Shown here: piece after piece, positions 4,749 to 12,135 of the stretch
Layout: every line of letters starts with the position of its first letter
How positions within the stretch are numbered: position 1 is the stretch's first letter
DNA from: Holdemanella sp.
GTDB taxonomy: Bacteria; Bacillota_I; Bacilli_A; Erysipelotrichales; Erysipelotrichaceae
Reading direction: 5' to 3'
DNA: 14,430 nt
NCBI GenBank assembly: GCA_021442845.1
Contig: JABUSD010000151.1
Span: 1-14,430, forward strand
Program-made: the position numbers and the translations under genes
Notes under the pieces: generated by a model
What the model was told of the DNA's origin: nothing
What the model saw: the letters and a program-made list of their open reading frames with translations, nothing else
The model's database searches: none

Positions 4749-6827
4749 ATGAGAGACTATTTAAGTAATGAAGTTCGTAACGTGTCTGTAGTAGGACACA
4801 GTGGAGTTGGTAAAACATCTGTACTGGAAGCTATGTTGTATTATACAAAGGCGACTGATCGTTTTGGTCGTACATCAGAAGGAAGCAGCATGATCGACTA
4901 TGATGCTGAAGAAGTTCGCCGTGGATTATCAGTTTATACAACTATCGTTCCAATCGAATGGGATGAATGCAAAATCAACTTTATAGATACACCTGGTTAT
5001 CTTGACTTCGTTGGTGAAAAACAATCTGGTTTTGCGGTAGGTGATAGCGTATTAATCGTTGCAAGTGCAAAGGATGTATTGGAATCTGGTACAAAGTTAG
5101 CTTATAAACAGGCAAAGGAAACGGGAAAACCAGCTATCTTCTTTATCAACAAATTAGATGAAGAACACACTAGCTTCCAGGAAAGCTATAATGCCCTACA
5201 TGAAGAATTTGGTAAGAGCGTTATTCCATTTGAAGTTCCAATCGTTGAAAATGGTGAAATCGTTGGTTCTGTCAATATCCTTAAGAATAAGGCATGGTAC
5301 TATAAAGGACCAAAGGCTTCTGATGATGTAGCCCAGCCAGTTCCAGAAGATATGCAAGACGAAGTGAATCTATATAAAGAACAGATTTCTGAAGCGGTTG
5401 CGATGGGTGATGATGAATTGATGGAAAAATTCTTCTCTGGTGAAGAATTTACCGATGCAGAATTGACAAAGGGTGTTCGTATTGGTGTACGTAGTGGTGA
5501 AATCGTTCCGGTTTATTCAGGATGTGCAACACAATCTATCGGTATCCAGCGTTTAATGGATTTAATCATTACTTACTTCCCAACATATTCTGAAAATGGA
5601 TTGTTAGAAGTAACGGATGCTAGTGGAAATGCGACGGAATTGATGACAACAGAACAGGAAACATTAACAGCTCAGGTATTCAAGACAATTGCAGACCCAT
5701 TCGTAGGACGTATCTCTTATATTAAAGTCTTATCCGGTGTTATGTCTTCAGATAGTACTCTTGTCAATGCCAACAATGAAAAGGCAGAAAAGATTGCCAA
5801 TATCTTTATTATCAAAGGTAAACACCAGACAGCTGTTGGTAAATTATTTACAGGTGATATCGGTGCTTTGACAAAACTTCAATATACAAAGACAAATGAT
5901 ACACTTTGTGAAAAAGGTAAATTGTATAAAGCGTCTCCAATCAGCTTCTCTAAACCAATGTATGGACAGGCTGTATTGCCTAAATCAAAGAATGATGAAG
6001 ATAAATTATCAAACGGTTTAGCTCGTCTACAGGAAGAAGACCAGACATTTAAAGTTGAAATCAACCCAGAAACAAAAGAAACAGTTATCTATGGTGTTGG
6101 TGATCAGCACATCGATGTTATGTTGTCTAAATTAAAGACTAAATATAAGACAGAAGTTATTCTTTCAAATCCAAAGATTACGTACCGTGAAACAATCACT
6201 AAGAAAGCACAAGGTGAAGGACGTCACAAGAAACAATCAGGTGGACACGGACAATTTGGTCATGTATTCGTTGATTTCGAACCAAATAAGGGTGTTGAAG
6301 AAATGGTATTTGCTGAATCTGTATTCGGTGGTGCTGTTCCTAAACAATACTTCCCAGCGGTTGAAGCCGGATTAAGAGAATGCTGTGAAAAAGGTCCTCT
6401 AGCTGGATATAAAGTAGTAAATGTTAAAGCTACATTGACAGATGGTAAATACCACGATGTAGACTCAAACGAAATGGCATTTAAGACAGCTGCACACTTA
6501 TGCTTCAAGAATGCGATGACAAAGTGTAATCCAATTCTTCTAGAACCAATCATGAATATCGCTATCCGTGTACCAGATGATTATACAGGTACTGTTATCG
6601 GTGATTTGAACAAGCGTCGTGGTTCTATCATGGGTATGACACCAGAAGATGGTGACCAGTTAATCGAAGCACAGGTTCCTATGTCAGAAATCGCTCGTTA
6701 CGCTATCGAACTTAGAAGTATGACACAAGGTCTTGGAACATACGATATCGAAATGGATCGTTATGACCCTGTTCCTGATATGATTGCGAAGAAGATCATT
6801 GCCCAGGCTAAAGAAAACGAAAAATAA
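4749..6827 (+). CDS. EF-G-2-type elongation factor G paralogue
   Basis: This 692-aa protein has full EF-G architecture: GTPase domain (about 1-275), domain II (about 300-385), III (about 395-470), IV (about 475-590) and V (about 595-690). GTP motifs are G1 GHSGVGKTS (16-24), G3 DTPG (80-83) and G4 NKLD (134-137). The switch I core reads RRGLSVYTT in place of ERGITITSA. After DTPG the catalytic His of standard EF-G is Tyr84, and the following text (YLDFVGE) matches the EF-G-2 subfamily as I know it from Thermus. Domain IV keeps SGGHGQFGHV and the tip segment DGKYHDVDSNEMAFK with its His, so it should still reach the decoding site. It is therefore a translation factor paralogue rather than the housekeeping FusA, and it lacks the usual str-operon neighbours. 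GGAG at 4736-4739 sets ATG 4749. A strong terminator follows. Confidence 0.88.
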   Translation: MRDYLSNEVRNVSVVGHSGVGKTSVLEAMLYYTKATDRFGRTSEGSSMIDYDAEEVRRGLSVYTTIVPIEWDECKINFIDTPGYLDFVGEKQSGFAVGDSVLIVASAKDVLESGTKLAYKQAKETGKPAIFFINKLDEEHTSFQESYNALHEEFGKSVIPFEVPIVENGEIVGSVNILKNKAWYYKGPKASDDVAQPVPEDMQDEVNLYKEQISEAVAMGDDELMEKFFSGEEFTDAELTKGVRIGVRSGEIVPVYSGCATQSIGIQRLMDLIITYFPTYSENGLLEVTDASGNATELMTTEQETLTAQVFKTIADPFVGRISYIKVLSGVMSSDSTLVNANNEKAEKIANIFIIKGKHQTAVGKLFTGDIGALTKLQYTKTNDTLCEKGKLYKASPISFSKPMYGQAVLPKSKNDEDKLSNGLARLQEEDQTFKVEINPETKETVIYGVGDQHIDVMLSKLKTKYKTEVILSNPKITYRETITKKAQGEGRHKKQSGGHGQFGHVFVDFEPNKGVEEMVFAESVFGGAVPKQYFPAVEAGLRECCEKGPLAGYKVVNVKATLTDGKYHDVDSNEMAFKTAAHLCFKNAMTKCNPILLEPIMNIAIRVPDDYTGTVIGDLNKRRGSIMGMTPEDGDQLIEAQVPMSEIARYAIELRSMTQGLGTYDIEMDRYDPVPDMIAKKIIAQAKENEK

Positions 6828-6837
6828 ATCATGAATC

Positions 6838-6868
6838 AAGGACATCAAAATTTGATGTCCTTTTTTTT
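6838..6868 (+). terminator. Intrinsic terminator after the EF-G-2 gene
   Basis: AAGGACATCA and TGATGTCCTT pair around a 5-base loop (6848-6852), and eight T follow at 6861-6868. This ends the leader-ankyrin-EF-G-2 operon. Confidence 0.9.
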
Positions 6869-6877
6869 AAATTGCTA

Positions 6878-6906
6878 TTTACATATGGTTTTAAATACTG
6901 TATATT
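6878..6906 (+). promoter_or_regulatory. Promoter of the small membrane protein gene
   Basis: TTTACA (6878-6883) and TATATT (6901-6906) are separated by 17 bases, directly after the preceding terminator and 33 bases before the start codon of the next gene. Confidence 0.6.
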
Positions 6907-6938
6907 AATTGTCCACGACTTTTTTTGGAGGTAGCGAA

Positions 6939-7307
6939 ATGAAGATTGTATTACCGATTCTTGTTGCTTGTTTTATTACGCTTTTTGCCAGTATTCTAAT
7001 TCGTGTGATCTATGTGAAAACGCATAGACGATTGTATATCTTCAATGAGGGTGTTATGGTTGTTAAGAGAAATAAGATCATCTATGAGGAAGATTATAAA
7101 CGTAATCTAAGGATATGGTTTGATAAGAATGGATATGTCATCGATTCCAACGATCCCAACAAGATTGGAAGACGGCTTACGGTAAATAATATTATGGAGC
7201 TGGTTCCTATCGATACAAGAGCGGATGCATTACTTAGATCAGATGAAAAGATTGGAAATAGCGGATGGATTGAAAAAGATGAAGATGATCCATCAAAAAG
7301 AAAATAA
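6939..7307 (+). CDS. Small membrane-anchored protein of unknown function
   Basis: 122 aa, not recognised. Residues about 3-25 (starting KIVLPILVACFITLF) form one hydrophobic helix, followed by KTHRR, which by the positive-inside rule would hold the remainder in the cytoplasm. The remainder is charged, with YIFNEGVMVVKRNKIIYEED resembling a short beta-sheet segment, and it ends in an acidic then basic tail. ATG 6939 is preferred over an in-frame TTG at 6909 because GGAGG (6927-6931) precedes it by 7 bases. It is a single-gene unit, with its own promoter upstream and a terminator downstream, so its neighbours tell nothing about its role. Confidence 0.7.
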   Translation: MKIVLPILVACFITLFASILIRVIYVKTHRRLYIFNEGVMVVKRNKIIYEEDYKRNLRIWFDKNGYVIDSNDPNKIGRRLTVNNIMELVPIDTRADALLRSDEKIGNSGWIEKDEDDPSKRK

Positions 7308-7317
7308 TAAGCGGATG

Positions 7318-7341
7318 GGAACTATTCACATAGTTCCTTTT
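7318..7341 (+). terminator. Intrinsic terminator after the small membrane protein gene
   Basis: GGAACTAT (7318-7325) pairs with ATAGTTCC (7330-7337) around the loop TCAC, followed by TTTT and a further T-rich stretch. Confidence 0.85.
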
Positions 7342-7390
7342 CTGTTTTCACATAATTAACGATAATTCCACTATTTTATGAATATATTTG

Positions 7391-7399
7391 TGATATACT
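7391..7399 (+). promoter_or_regulatory. Extended -10 promoter of the dxs-like gene
   Basis: TG-A-TATACT (7391-7399) is an extended -10 element with no clear -35 at the right distance. The 14-mer ATATTTGTGATATA (7384-7397) recurs exactly before glmM. Transcription would begin near 7406, about 40 bases before the start codon. Confidence 0.55.
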
Positions 7400-7444
7400 A
7401 TGTAAACATGAACTAGCTGTATATAGTTTAGTGAGGAAACATAA

Positions 7445-9286
7445 ATGTTAGAGAAATTAACCAATCCTAAGGATATAAAAAAATTATCCTTAGATGAGAT
7501 AAAAATAATATGCCAGGATATTCGTAAGAAGATATTGACGACAGTATCTAAAAACGGGGGGCATCTTGCCAGCAATCTAGGTTTGGTGGAAGTCACTGTG
7601 GCTATCCACAATGTATTTGATCTGCCTGAAGATCGCTTGATTTATGATGTATCCCACCAGTGTTATGCGCATAAGCTATTGACAGGGCGCTATGATTCTT
7701 TCGACACACTTCGTCAATATAAGGGGATTTCTGGTTTTACCAATCCGGAAGAAAGTGAATATGACTCTTTCTATGCAGGACATGCTGGAAGCTCTATTTC
7801 TACCGCTTTAGGGGTTGCTACAGCCAATGCGCTTGCACACAATGATAAATGGACCGTCTGTGTTGTAGGGGATGGGGCTTTAACCAATGGTATGATTTTT
7901 GAAGCTTTGAATAACTGTATGGATTACAATCTAAAGCTTTGTATCGTTTTAAATGATAATGAGATGAGCATCTCTAAAAATGTTGGAGGATTAGAAGAGC
8001 ATCTTAGTAATATTCGTACTTCGACATGGTATTATGATTTGAAACGTAAATTAGGAAAGACACTCCGTAATAGCCCGATTGCAGCGGAAGAATTATATGG
8101 CTTTTTCCAGGGGTCAAAGAATGGCTTTAAGCGTCTATTGATTAAGGATAATATCTTTGAAACATTAGGAATTGATTATATCGGTCCTGTTGATGGACAT
8201 GATTTCAAAGCAGTCTGTTCGGCATTGAACGAAGCCAAAGAGAAGAATATGATTTCCATTGTTCATGTGAATACGAAAAAGGGAAAAGGCTATGATTTAG
8301 CTGAAAATACACCAGAGAATTATCACTCAACGGGATCCTTTGATATACAGAAGGGAATTGTTCCTTCCTATAAGGAAAGCTTTACCTCTAAATTTTCCGA
8401 AATCCTTCTTAAGGAAGGAGAAAAGAATGATAAATTATGCGTGATTACAGCAGCGATGAGTGAAGGAACAGGTACTTGTGAGTTTGGCAAGAAATATCCA
8501 GATCGCTTCTTTGATGTCGCAATTGCCGAAGAACATATGATTGCCTTTGGGGCAGGCCTTGCCAAACAGGGATACCTTCCTGTCTGTGCTTTGTATTCTA
8601 CCTTCTCGCAAAGAGTCTATGATCAGATTTTTCATGATGTCGTCATTCAGAAATTGCCGATGATTATCGCTCTTGATCACTGTGGCATTGTATCCGGAGA
8701 TGGAATTACCCATCAGGGAATCTATGATTATGCCTTGTTTTCCACTTTGAATAACACAAAGATTTATGCACCAGAAACGTATGATGAATTAAGTGAATCT
8801 TTTGAAAAATCAAAGAAGAATACCGGTGTTTCTATCCTTCGCTATCCAAAGGGGAAAGAGATGACAAAGTATACGAATCTATCTTTCATTAAAAAGGATG
8901 GGCTTTCTTATACCGATACTATCGAAGATGCCGATACCCTTGTGATTACCTATGGAAAGCTATGTAAGAATGTATGTGAGGCAGTGGAATCAATCGATAA
9001 GAATATTGGAATTGTAAAATATGTACAGATCTATCCAATTGATTTAAGTGTTATATCTTCTTATATTGAAAAGGCAAAGACGATTCTTCTATTTGAGGAA
9101 TCCATCTATAGTGGTGGATTTGCCCAGAAGATGGTCAGTGAAATCGCACTGAAATACCCTGGTAAGAAATTATATGCGACAGGTATTTTGAATACGGTTA
9201 CCCATGGGGATGATGAACATCTATTTGCCAACAGCAATTTAAGTGCTGAAAAGATTAAGGAACAGATTCTAGGAGTTATTGAATAA
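7445..9286 (+). CDS. dxs: 1-deoxy-D-xylulose-5-phosphate synthase (divergent)
   Basis: DXS condenses pyruvate and glyceraldehyde-3-phosphate to DXP, the entry to the MEP isoprenoid pathway, using thiamine diphosphate. The 613-aa length is close to the usual 620-630. The N-terminal domain has GGHLASNLG (His40), SHQCYAHKLLTGR, GDGALTNG and GIDYIGPVDGHD. The pyrimidine domain has AEEHM (Glu362), YSTF (Tyr384), GDGITHQG (Asp419, His423) and RYPKG (Arg466). With a constant offset of 8, these match E. coli Glu370, Tyr392, Asp427 and His431. The exception is the position of Arg420, a substrate-phosphate ligand in DRAG, which is His412 in DHCG. The enzyme is therefore DXS-like, with one altered substrate contact. 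GAGGA (7433-7437) lies 7 bases before ATG 7445. The stop codon lies inside a terminator. A second, standard DXS elsewhere in the genome cannot be excluded. Confidence 0.88.
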   Translation: MLEKLTNPKDIKKLSLDEIKIICQDIRKKILTTVSKNGGHLASNLGLVEVTVAIHNVFDLPEDRLIYDVSHQCYAHKLLTGRYDSFDTLRQYKGISGFTNPEESEYDSFYAGHAGSSISTALGVATANALAHNDKWTVCVVGDGALTNGMIFEALNNCMDYNLKLCIVLNDNEMSISKNVGGLEEHLSNIRTSTWYYDLKRKLGKTLRNSPIAAEELYGFFQGSKNGFKRLLIKDNIFETLGIDYIGPVDGHDFKAVCSALNEAKEKNMISIVHVNTKKGKGYDLAENTPENYHSTGSFDIQKGIVPSYKESFTSKFSEILLKEGEKNDKLCVITAAMSEGTGTCEFGKKYPDRFFDVAIAEEHMIAFGAGLAKQGYLPVCALYSTFSQRVYDQIFHDVVIQKLPMIIALDHCGIVSGDGITHQGIYDYALFSTLNNTKIYAPETYDELSESFEKSKKNTGVSILRYPKGKEMTKYTNLSFIKKDGLSYTDTIEDADTLVITYGKLCKNVCEAVESIDKNIGIVKYVQIYPIDLSVISSYIEKAKTILLFEESIYSGGFAQKMVSEIALKYPGKKLYATGILNTVTHGDDEHLFANSNLSAEKIKEQILGVIE

Positions 9287-9295
9287 CTCCTTTTT
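9272..9295 (+). terminator. Terminator overlapping the end of dxs
   Basis: GGAGTTA (9272-9278) and TAACTCC (9284-9290) pair around TTGAA, with five T at 9291-9295. The dxs stop codon (9284-9286) is in the right arm, so terminating ribosomes may affect folding. No good promoter is visible between it and the next start at 9312, so read-through may feed the next genes. Confidence 0.75.
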
Positions 9296-9311
9296 AGAGT
9301 AAAGGAGAACT

Positions 9312-9500
9312 ATGGCGGATATTATTGTATCGATTCTATTGTTGATTCTTGTTTGCCTTTCCATTCGAACAATCATCACACAAAGGAAAAAAGGAACAGG
9401 CTGTTCAGGATGTCCTTCTGGTGGAAGCTGTACAAAACAAAGCTGTACATCTTTTAATAAGGAAACCATTGAACAGATTCGTAAAGATATAAAGGAGTAG
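9312..9500 (+). CDS. FeoB-associated-type Cys-rich membrane protein
   Basis: 62 aa. A membrane helix at about 3-22 is followed by a basic QRKK stretch and a compact cysteine cluster, CSGCPSGGSCTKQSC (Cys31, 34, 40 and 45), then a charged tail. This order is that of the small FeoB-associated Cys-rich membrane proteins usually found next to the ferrous iron transporter FeoB. The cysteines are presumed to bind metal. No feoA or feoB gene is in the window, so the iron link is by family resemblance only. AAAGGAG (9300-9306) precedes ATG 9312 by 5 bases. The aminopeptidase gene starts 6 bases after its stop, with a Shine-Dalgarno overlapping the TAG. Confidence 0.75.
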   Translation: MADIIVSILLLILVCLSIRTIITQRKKGTGCSGCPSGGSCTKQSCTSFNKETIEQIRKDIKE

Positions 9501-9505
9501 AGTTT

Positions 9506-10738
9506 ATGGATTATCAGAAATTGGATGAATATGCAAGATTGCTTGTTGTATCGGGATTGGCTGTTAAAGCAAATCAGCTGGTTGTCATACGGGCATCTTT
9601 AGAAGCAAGGGATCTGGTTCGTCTTGTGACAAAATATGCCTTTGAAATCGCAAAGGCAAAGGATGTCATTGTCAAATATACAGATGATGAAGTGGAACAT
9701 ATGCGCTATCAATATAGGGATGTGGATTCTTTTTGTGAATATCCTAGCTATGAAAGTGCCTTTTTCAATGATACAGCCAATGCGAATGCCTGTTATCTGA
9801 CATTGGAAAGTACAAATCCAGATTTGATGAATGACATTGATCCAAAAAAGATGGGAAATGCTTCCCGTGCTAGAAATCAGGCATGTATGCCATGGCGTGT
9901 GAAATTAAATACGATGCAGTGTCAATGGTGCATTGCCTGTGTACCAAGCAAGGAATGGGCCTTGAAGGTTTATCCAGATGCCGATAATCCTGAAGAAGCG
10001 TTGTGGGATGCGATTTTTAAAGTATGCAGAGTGAATGGGAATGCGATTGAAAACTGGGATGCCCATAAACATTCCTTTTTGAAGAAGATGGATATTATCA
10101 ATTCCATGCAGATTGAATCGATGCATTATACAAATTCATTAGGAACAGACTTTACATGCCGTCTACCGGAAAACTATTTCTTTCTAGGAGGGGGATCCTA
10201 TCTGCAGGATGGTGGATATTGTTTCCCGAACATTCCAACGGAAGAGCTATTTGCAGCTCCAGACCGATTAAGCTGTAACGGAAAGCTGGTTGCCTCTATG
10301 CCGCTTGTTCATAATGGAAGCATGATTGAAGATTTCTGGTTTGAATTCAAAGATGGAAAAGTCGTTGATTATGATGCCAGGGTTGGAAAAGATGTCATTC
10401 AAAGCATTCTTGATACCGATGAAAACGCATCGTATCTAGGTGAATTGGCACTTGTCCCTTATGATTCACCAATCTCCAATCTAAATACATTGTTCTATTC
10501 TACGCTATTTGATGAAAATGCAGCCTGTCACTTTGCCCTTGGTAGAGCCTATTCTGAATCTATTGTAGATGGAATCAATTTAAGTGATGATGAATTATTA
10601 GCTCGTGGTTTAAATATATCTTTGAGTCATGTTGACTTTATGATTGGTACAAAAGATTTGATGATTGAAGCAAAGTGCAAGGATGGAAGCCTTGTAAAGA
10701 TATTCGAAAATGGCAATTTTACGCCATTATTTGACTAA
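9506..10738 (+). CDS. M29-family metallo-aminopeptidase (AmpS/PepS type)
   Basis: A cytoplasmic two-metal aminopeptidase that removes N-terminal residues from peptides. At 410 aa it matches the family length. The metal-ligand motifs of M29 occur in order: NIPTEELFAAPD (Glu246/247), ENASYLGELALVP (Glu313), ACHFALGRAY (His342, Tyr349) and SHVDFMIG (His375, Asp377). The set is complete, so activity is expected. The N-terminal half (DYQKLDEYARLLV, near SGLAVKANQLVVIRA) is the usual M29 opening. GGAG in the preceding gene's last codons (aaaGGAGtag) sets ATG 9506 and couples it to the Cys-rich protein. The -35 of the next promoter overlaps its stop codon. M29 symbols (ampS, pepS, pepT-like) vary, so none is given. 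Confidence 0.92.
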   Translation: MDYQKLDEYARLLVVSGLAVKANQLVVIRASLEARDLVRLVTKYAFEIAKAKDVIVKYTDDEVEHMRYQYRDVDSFCEYPSYESAFFNDTANANACYLTLESTNPDLMNDIDPKKMGNASRARNQACMPWRVKLNTMQCQWCIACVPSKEWALKVYPDADNPEEALWDAIFKVCRVNGNAIENWDAHKHSFLKKMDIINSMQIESMHYTNSLGTDFTCRLPENYFFLGGGSYLQDGGYCFPNIPTEELFAAPDRLSCNGKLVASMPLVHNGSMIEDFWFEFKDGKVVDYDARVGKDVIQSILDTDENASYLGELALVPYDSPISNLNTLFYSTLFDENAACHFALGRAYSESIVDGINLSDDELLARGLNISLSHVDFMIGTKDLMIEAKCKDGSLVKIFENGNFTPLFD

Positions 10739-10759
10739 ATCCAATTTAATATATAGAAT
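10731..10759 (+). promoter_or_regulatory. Promoter of the acidic DUF2812-like protein gene
   Basis: TTGACT (10731-10736) and TAGAAT (10754-10759) with a 17-base spacer, each one base from consensus. Transcription would start near 10766, leaving a short leader with AGGAGGG (10768-10774) almost at the 5' end. The -35 covers the aminopeptidase stop codon. Confidence 0.6.
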
Positions 10760-10780
10760 AAAAAGATAGGAGGGCCTATT

Positions 10781-12049
10781 ATGAGTGAAAAGAATAGATT
10801 TAATGATTTTGAAATCGATCAAACCTTACTTACCCCTTTAACATTTGAAGAACCAGAATTGCATAGCTTTAGTGCAGCCGATGTATTTGAAGCTGTTGAA
10901 TCAAAACCGGTAAAGAAACGTTTTGGAAAGCGTTCTGAACGTCGTGCGGAAGTGAAGATTAAAGTATATGATGCCTTTGATGATCCAAAACCTGTAAAAA
11001 AGGAAGAAGAACCTGTAGCTGTGGTTGAAGAAGAACCAGTGGTTGAAGAAGTAATAGTTGAAACAAAGCCTGCTTTTGAAGATGTTGAAATTGAGGCTGA
11101 ATTTGTTGAAGAAGAACCAGCTGTTGAAGAAAATGTCGAACATACACTGGAGATGAAGCCGGTTGAACAGCCTATTGAAAAAGTGGAAGAAGAAGCAGCA
11201 GAAGAAGATATCGATGTTCCTATGGAAGAAGAAGTAGATATCGATGCCGTTGTATTCCCGGTTGGAAAAGATGCCAAACAGGAAGAAGACGAAGAAGAAA
11301 ATGATGAAGAAGATGACGATGATGAAGACGAGGAAGAGGACGATGATTTAAGTTCTCAATACGATGAAGATGATTTGTTGTATGAAAAGAAAAGCTTTTT
11401 AATCTCAGAATATGACAAGAAAGAAAAGTATCTTGCTGAGCAGTCAAAGGATGGATATCACCTTGTCAAGATTGATGGAAAAACTTTCTATTTTGTAGAA
11501 GGGGAAAAGAAAGATTATTACTATACATATGTCTATTTAAGAAAAGAACCATCGGATGAACAGAAACATAAATGGGAACTGGATGGATGGAAATATATCT
11601 GCCGTCAAAGAGGAAAGAAGAAACGTCATGCAGGCTGGTTTGTCTTCAGAAATGAGGATGTACCTGGTGATTATCGCAAATATATCGAAAATGATTTAGA
11701 GAAGTATAATTTCTTTAAAAAAGAAGTGAAATCGTATGGTTCCACTCAAATGATTTTCTTCTTATGTATAATTGTTTGTGCTGTCTGTGCATATATCCAG
11801 TATCGCTATAATGGATATCTGATTGGAATTGCAGCCTGTGGTGTAATTGGATTCATTGCCTTTATCTATTGGATTCGCTTTGCACTTTTGAAACGTCAAT
11901 CAAAGAAGAAGGTAAAACAGCTGAAATCAAGATTGCGCGTGAAACAAAGAGAAATGGATATCATCGAATCTGAAAAAGGTGATGATGAAGACTGGGACAC
12001 ATTGGAAGATGTCCTTCGTGATCAGAGAAAGAAAAAACGTAAAAAGTAA
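10781..12049 (+). CDS. Acidic disordered region / DUF2812-like / two-helix membrane protein
   Basis: 422 aa, function unknown, four parts. Residues 1-72 are mixed, with a basic patch KKRFGKRSERR (45-55). Residues 73-199 are very acidic and low in complexity, with repeats of VVEEEPVVEE and FVEEEPAVEE type, ending in an almost pure Asp/Glu tract (168-189); this part is surely disordered. Residues about 211-290 resemble DUF2812: EKYLAEQSKDGYHL, then FYFVEGEKKDYYYTY, then LDGWKYICR. Two membrane helices follow (about 322-339 and 346-368), which is common after DUF2812. The tail is strongly basic (KRQSKKKVKQLKSRLRVKQR), then acidic, then KKKRKK. DUF2812 genes usually sit beside PadR-type regulators, and none is here. 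Both termini would face the cytoplasm if the helices form a hairpin. ATG 10781 follows AGGAGGG by 6 bases. Confidence 0.75.
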   Translation: MSEKNRFNDFEIDQTLLTPLTFEEPELHSFSAADVFEAVESKPVKKRFGKRSERRAEVKIKVYDAFDDPKPVKKEEEPVAVVEEEPVVEEVIVETKPAFEDVEIEAEFVEEEPAVEENVEHTLEMKPVEQPIEKVEEEAAEEDIDVPMEEEVDIDAVVFPVGKDAKQEEDEEENDEEDDDDEDEEEDDDLSSQYDEDDLLYEKKSFLISEYDKKEKYLAEQSKDGYHLVKIDGKTFYFVEGEKKDYYYTYVYLRKEPSDEQKHKWELDGWKYICRQRGKKKRHAGWFVFRNEDVPGDYRKYIENDLEKYNFFKKEVKSYGSTQMIFFLCIIVCAVCAYIQYRYNGYLIGIAACGVIGFIAFIYWIRFALLKRQSKKKVKQLKSRLRVKQREMDIIESEKGDDEDWDTLEDVLRDQRKKKRKK

Positions 12050-12081
12050 ATGGAGACGATGGGCTCCATTTTCTGTTTTTT
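12048..12081 (+). terminator. Terminator between the DUF2812-like gene and glmM
   Basis: AAATGGAG (12048-12055, including the last two bases of the stop codon) pairs with CTCCATTT (12064-12071) across an 8-base loop, followed by a T-rich tail with six T at 12076-12081. Confidence 0.75.
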
Positions 12082-12094
12082 CATAGCATATTTG

Positions 12095-12103
12095 TGATAT
12101 AAT
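12095..12103 (+). promoter_or_regulatory. Extended -10 promoter of glmM
   Basis: TG-A-TATAAT (12095-12103) is a perfect extended -10 without a recognisable -35; the expected -35 position falls in the T-run of the preceding terminator. The surrounding 14-mer ATATTTGTGATATA (12088-12101) is identical to the one before the dxs gene. Transcription would start near 12110. Confidence 0.65.
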
Positions 12104-12135
12104 TTTAAATGAGTGAAAATAAGGAGGTATTTAGC

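Noticed and set aside
10819..11277. Long minus-strand open frame opposite the acidic region
   Set aside because: It mirrors the GAA/GAT-rich codons of the real gene and yields a Ser/Thr-only low-complexity product with no ribosome binding site.
12109..12135. ATG giving GlmM nine extra residues
   Set aside because: It would lie at the first base of the predicted transcript without a Shine-Dalgarno, and GlmM normally begins MGKYFGTDG, which matches ATG 12136.
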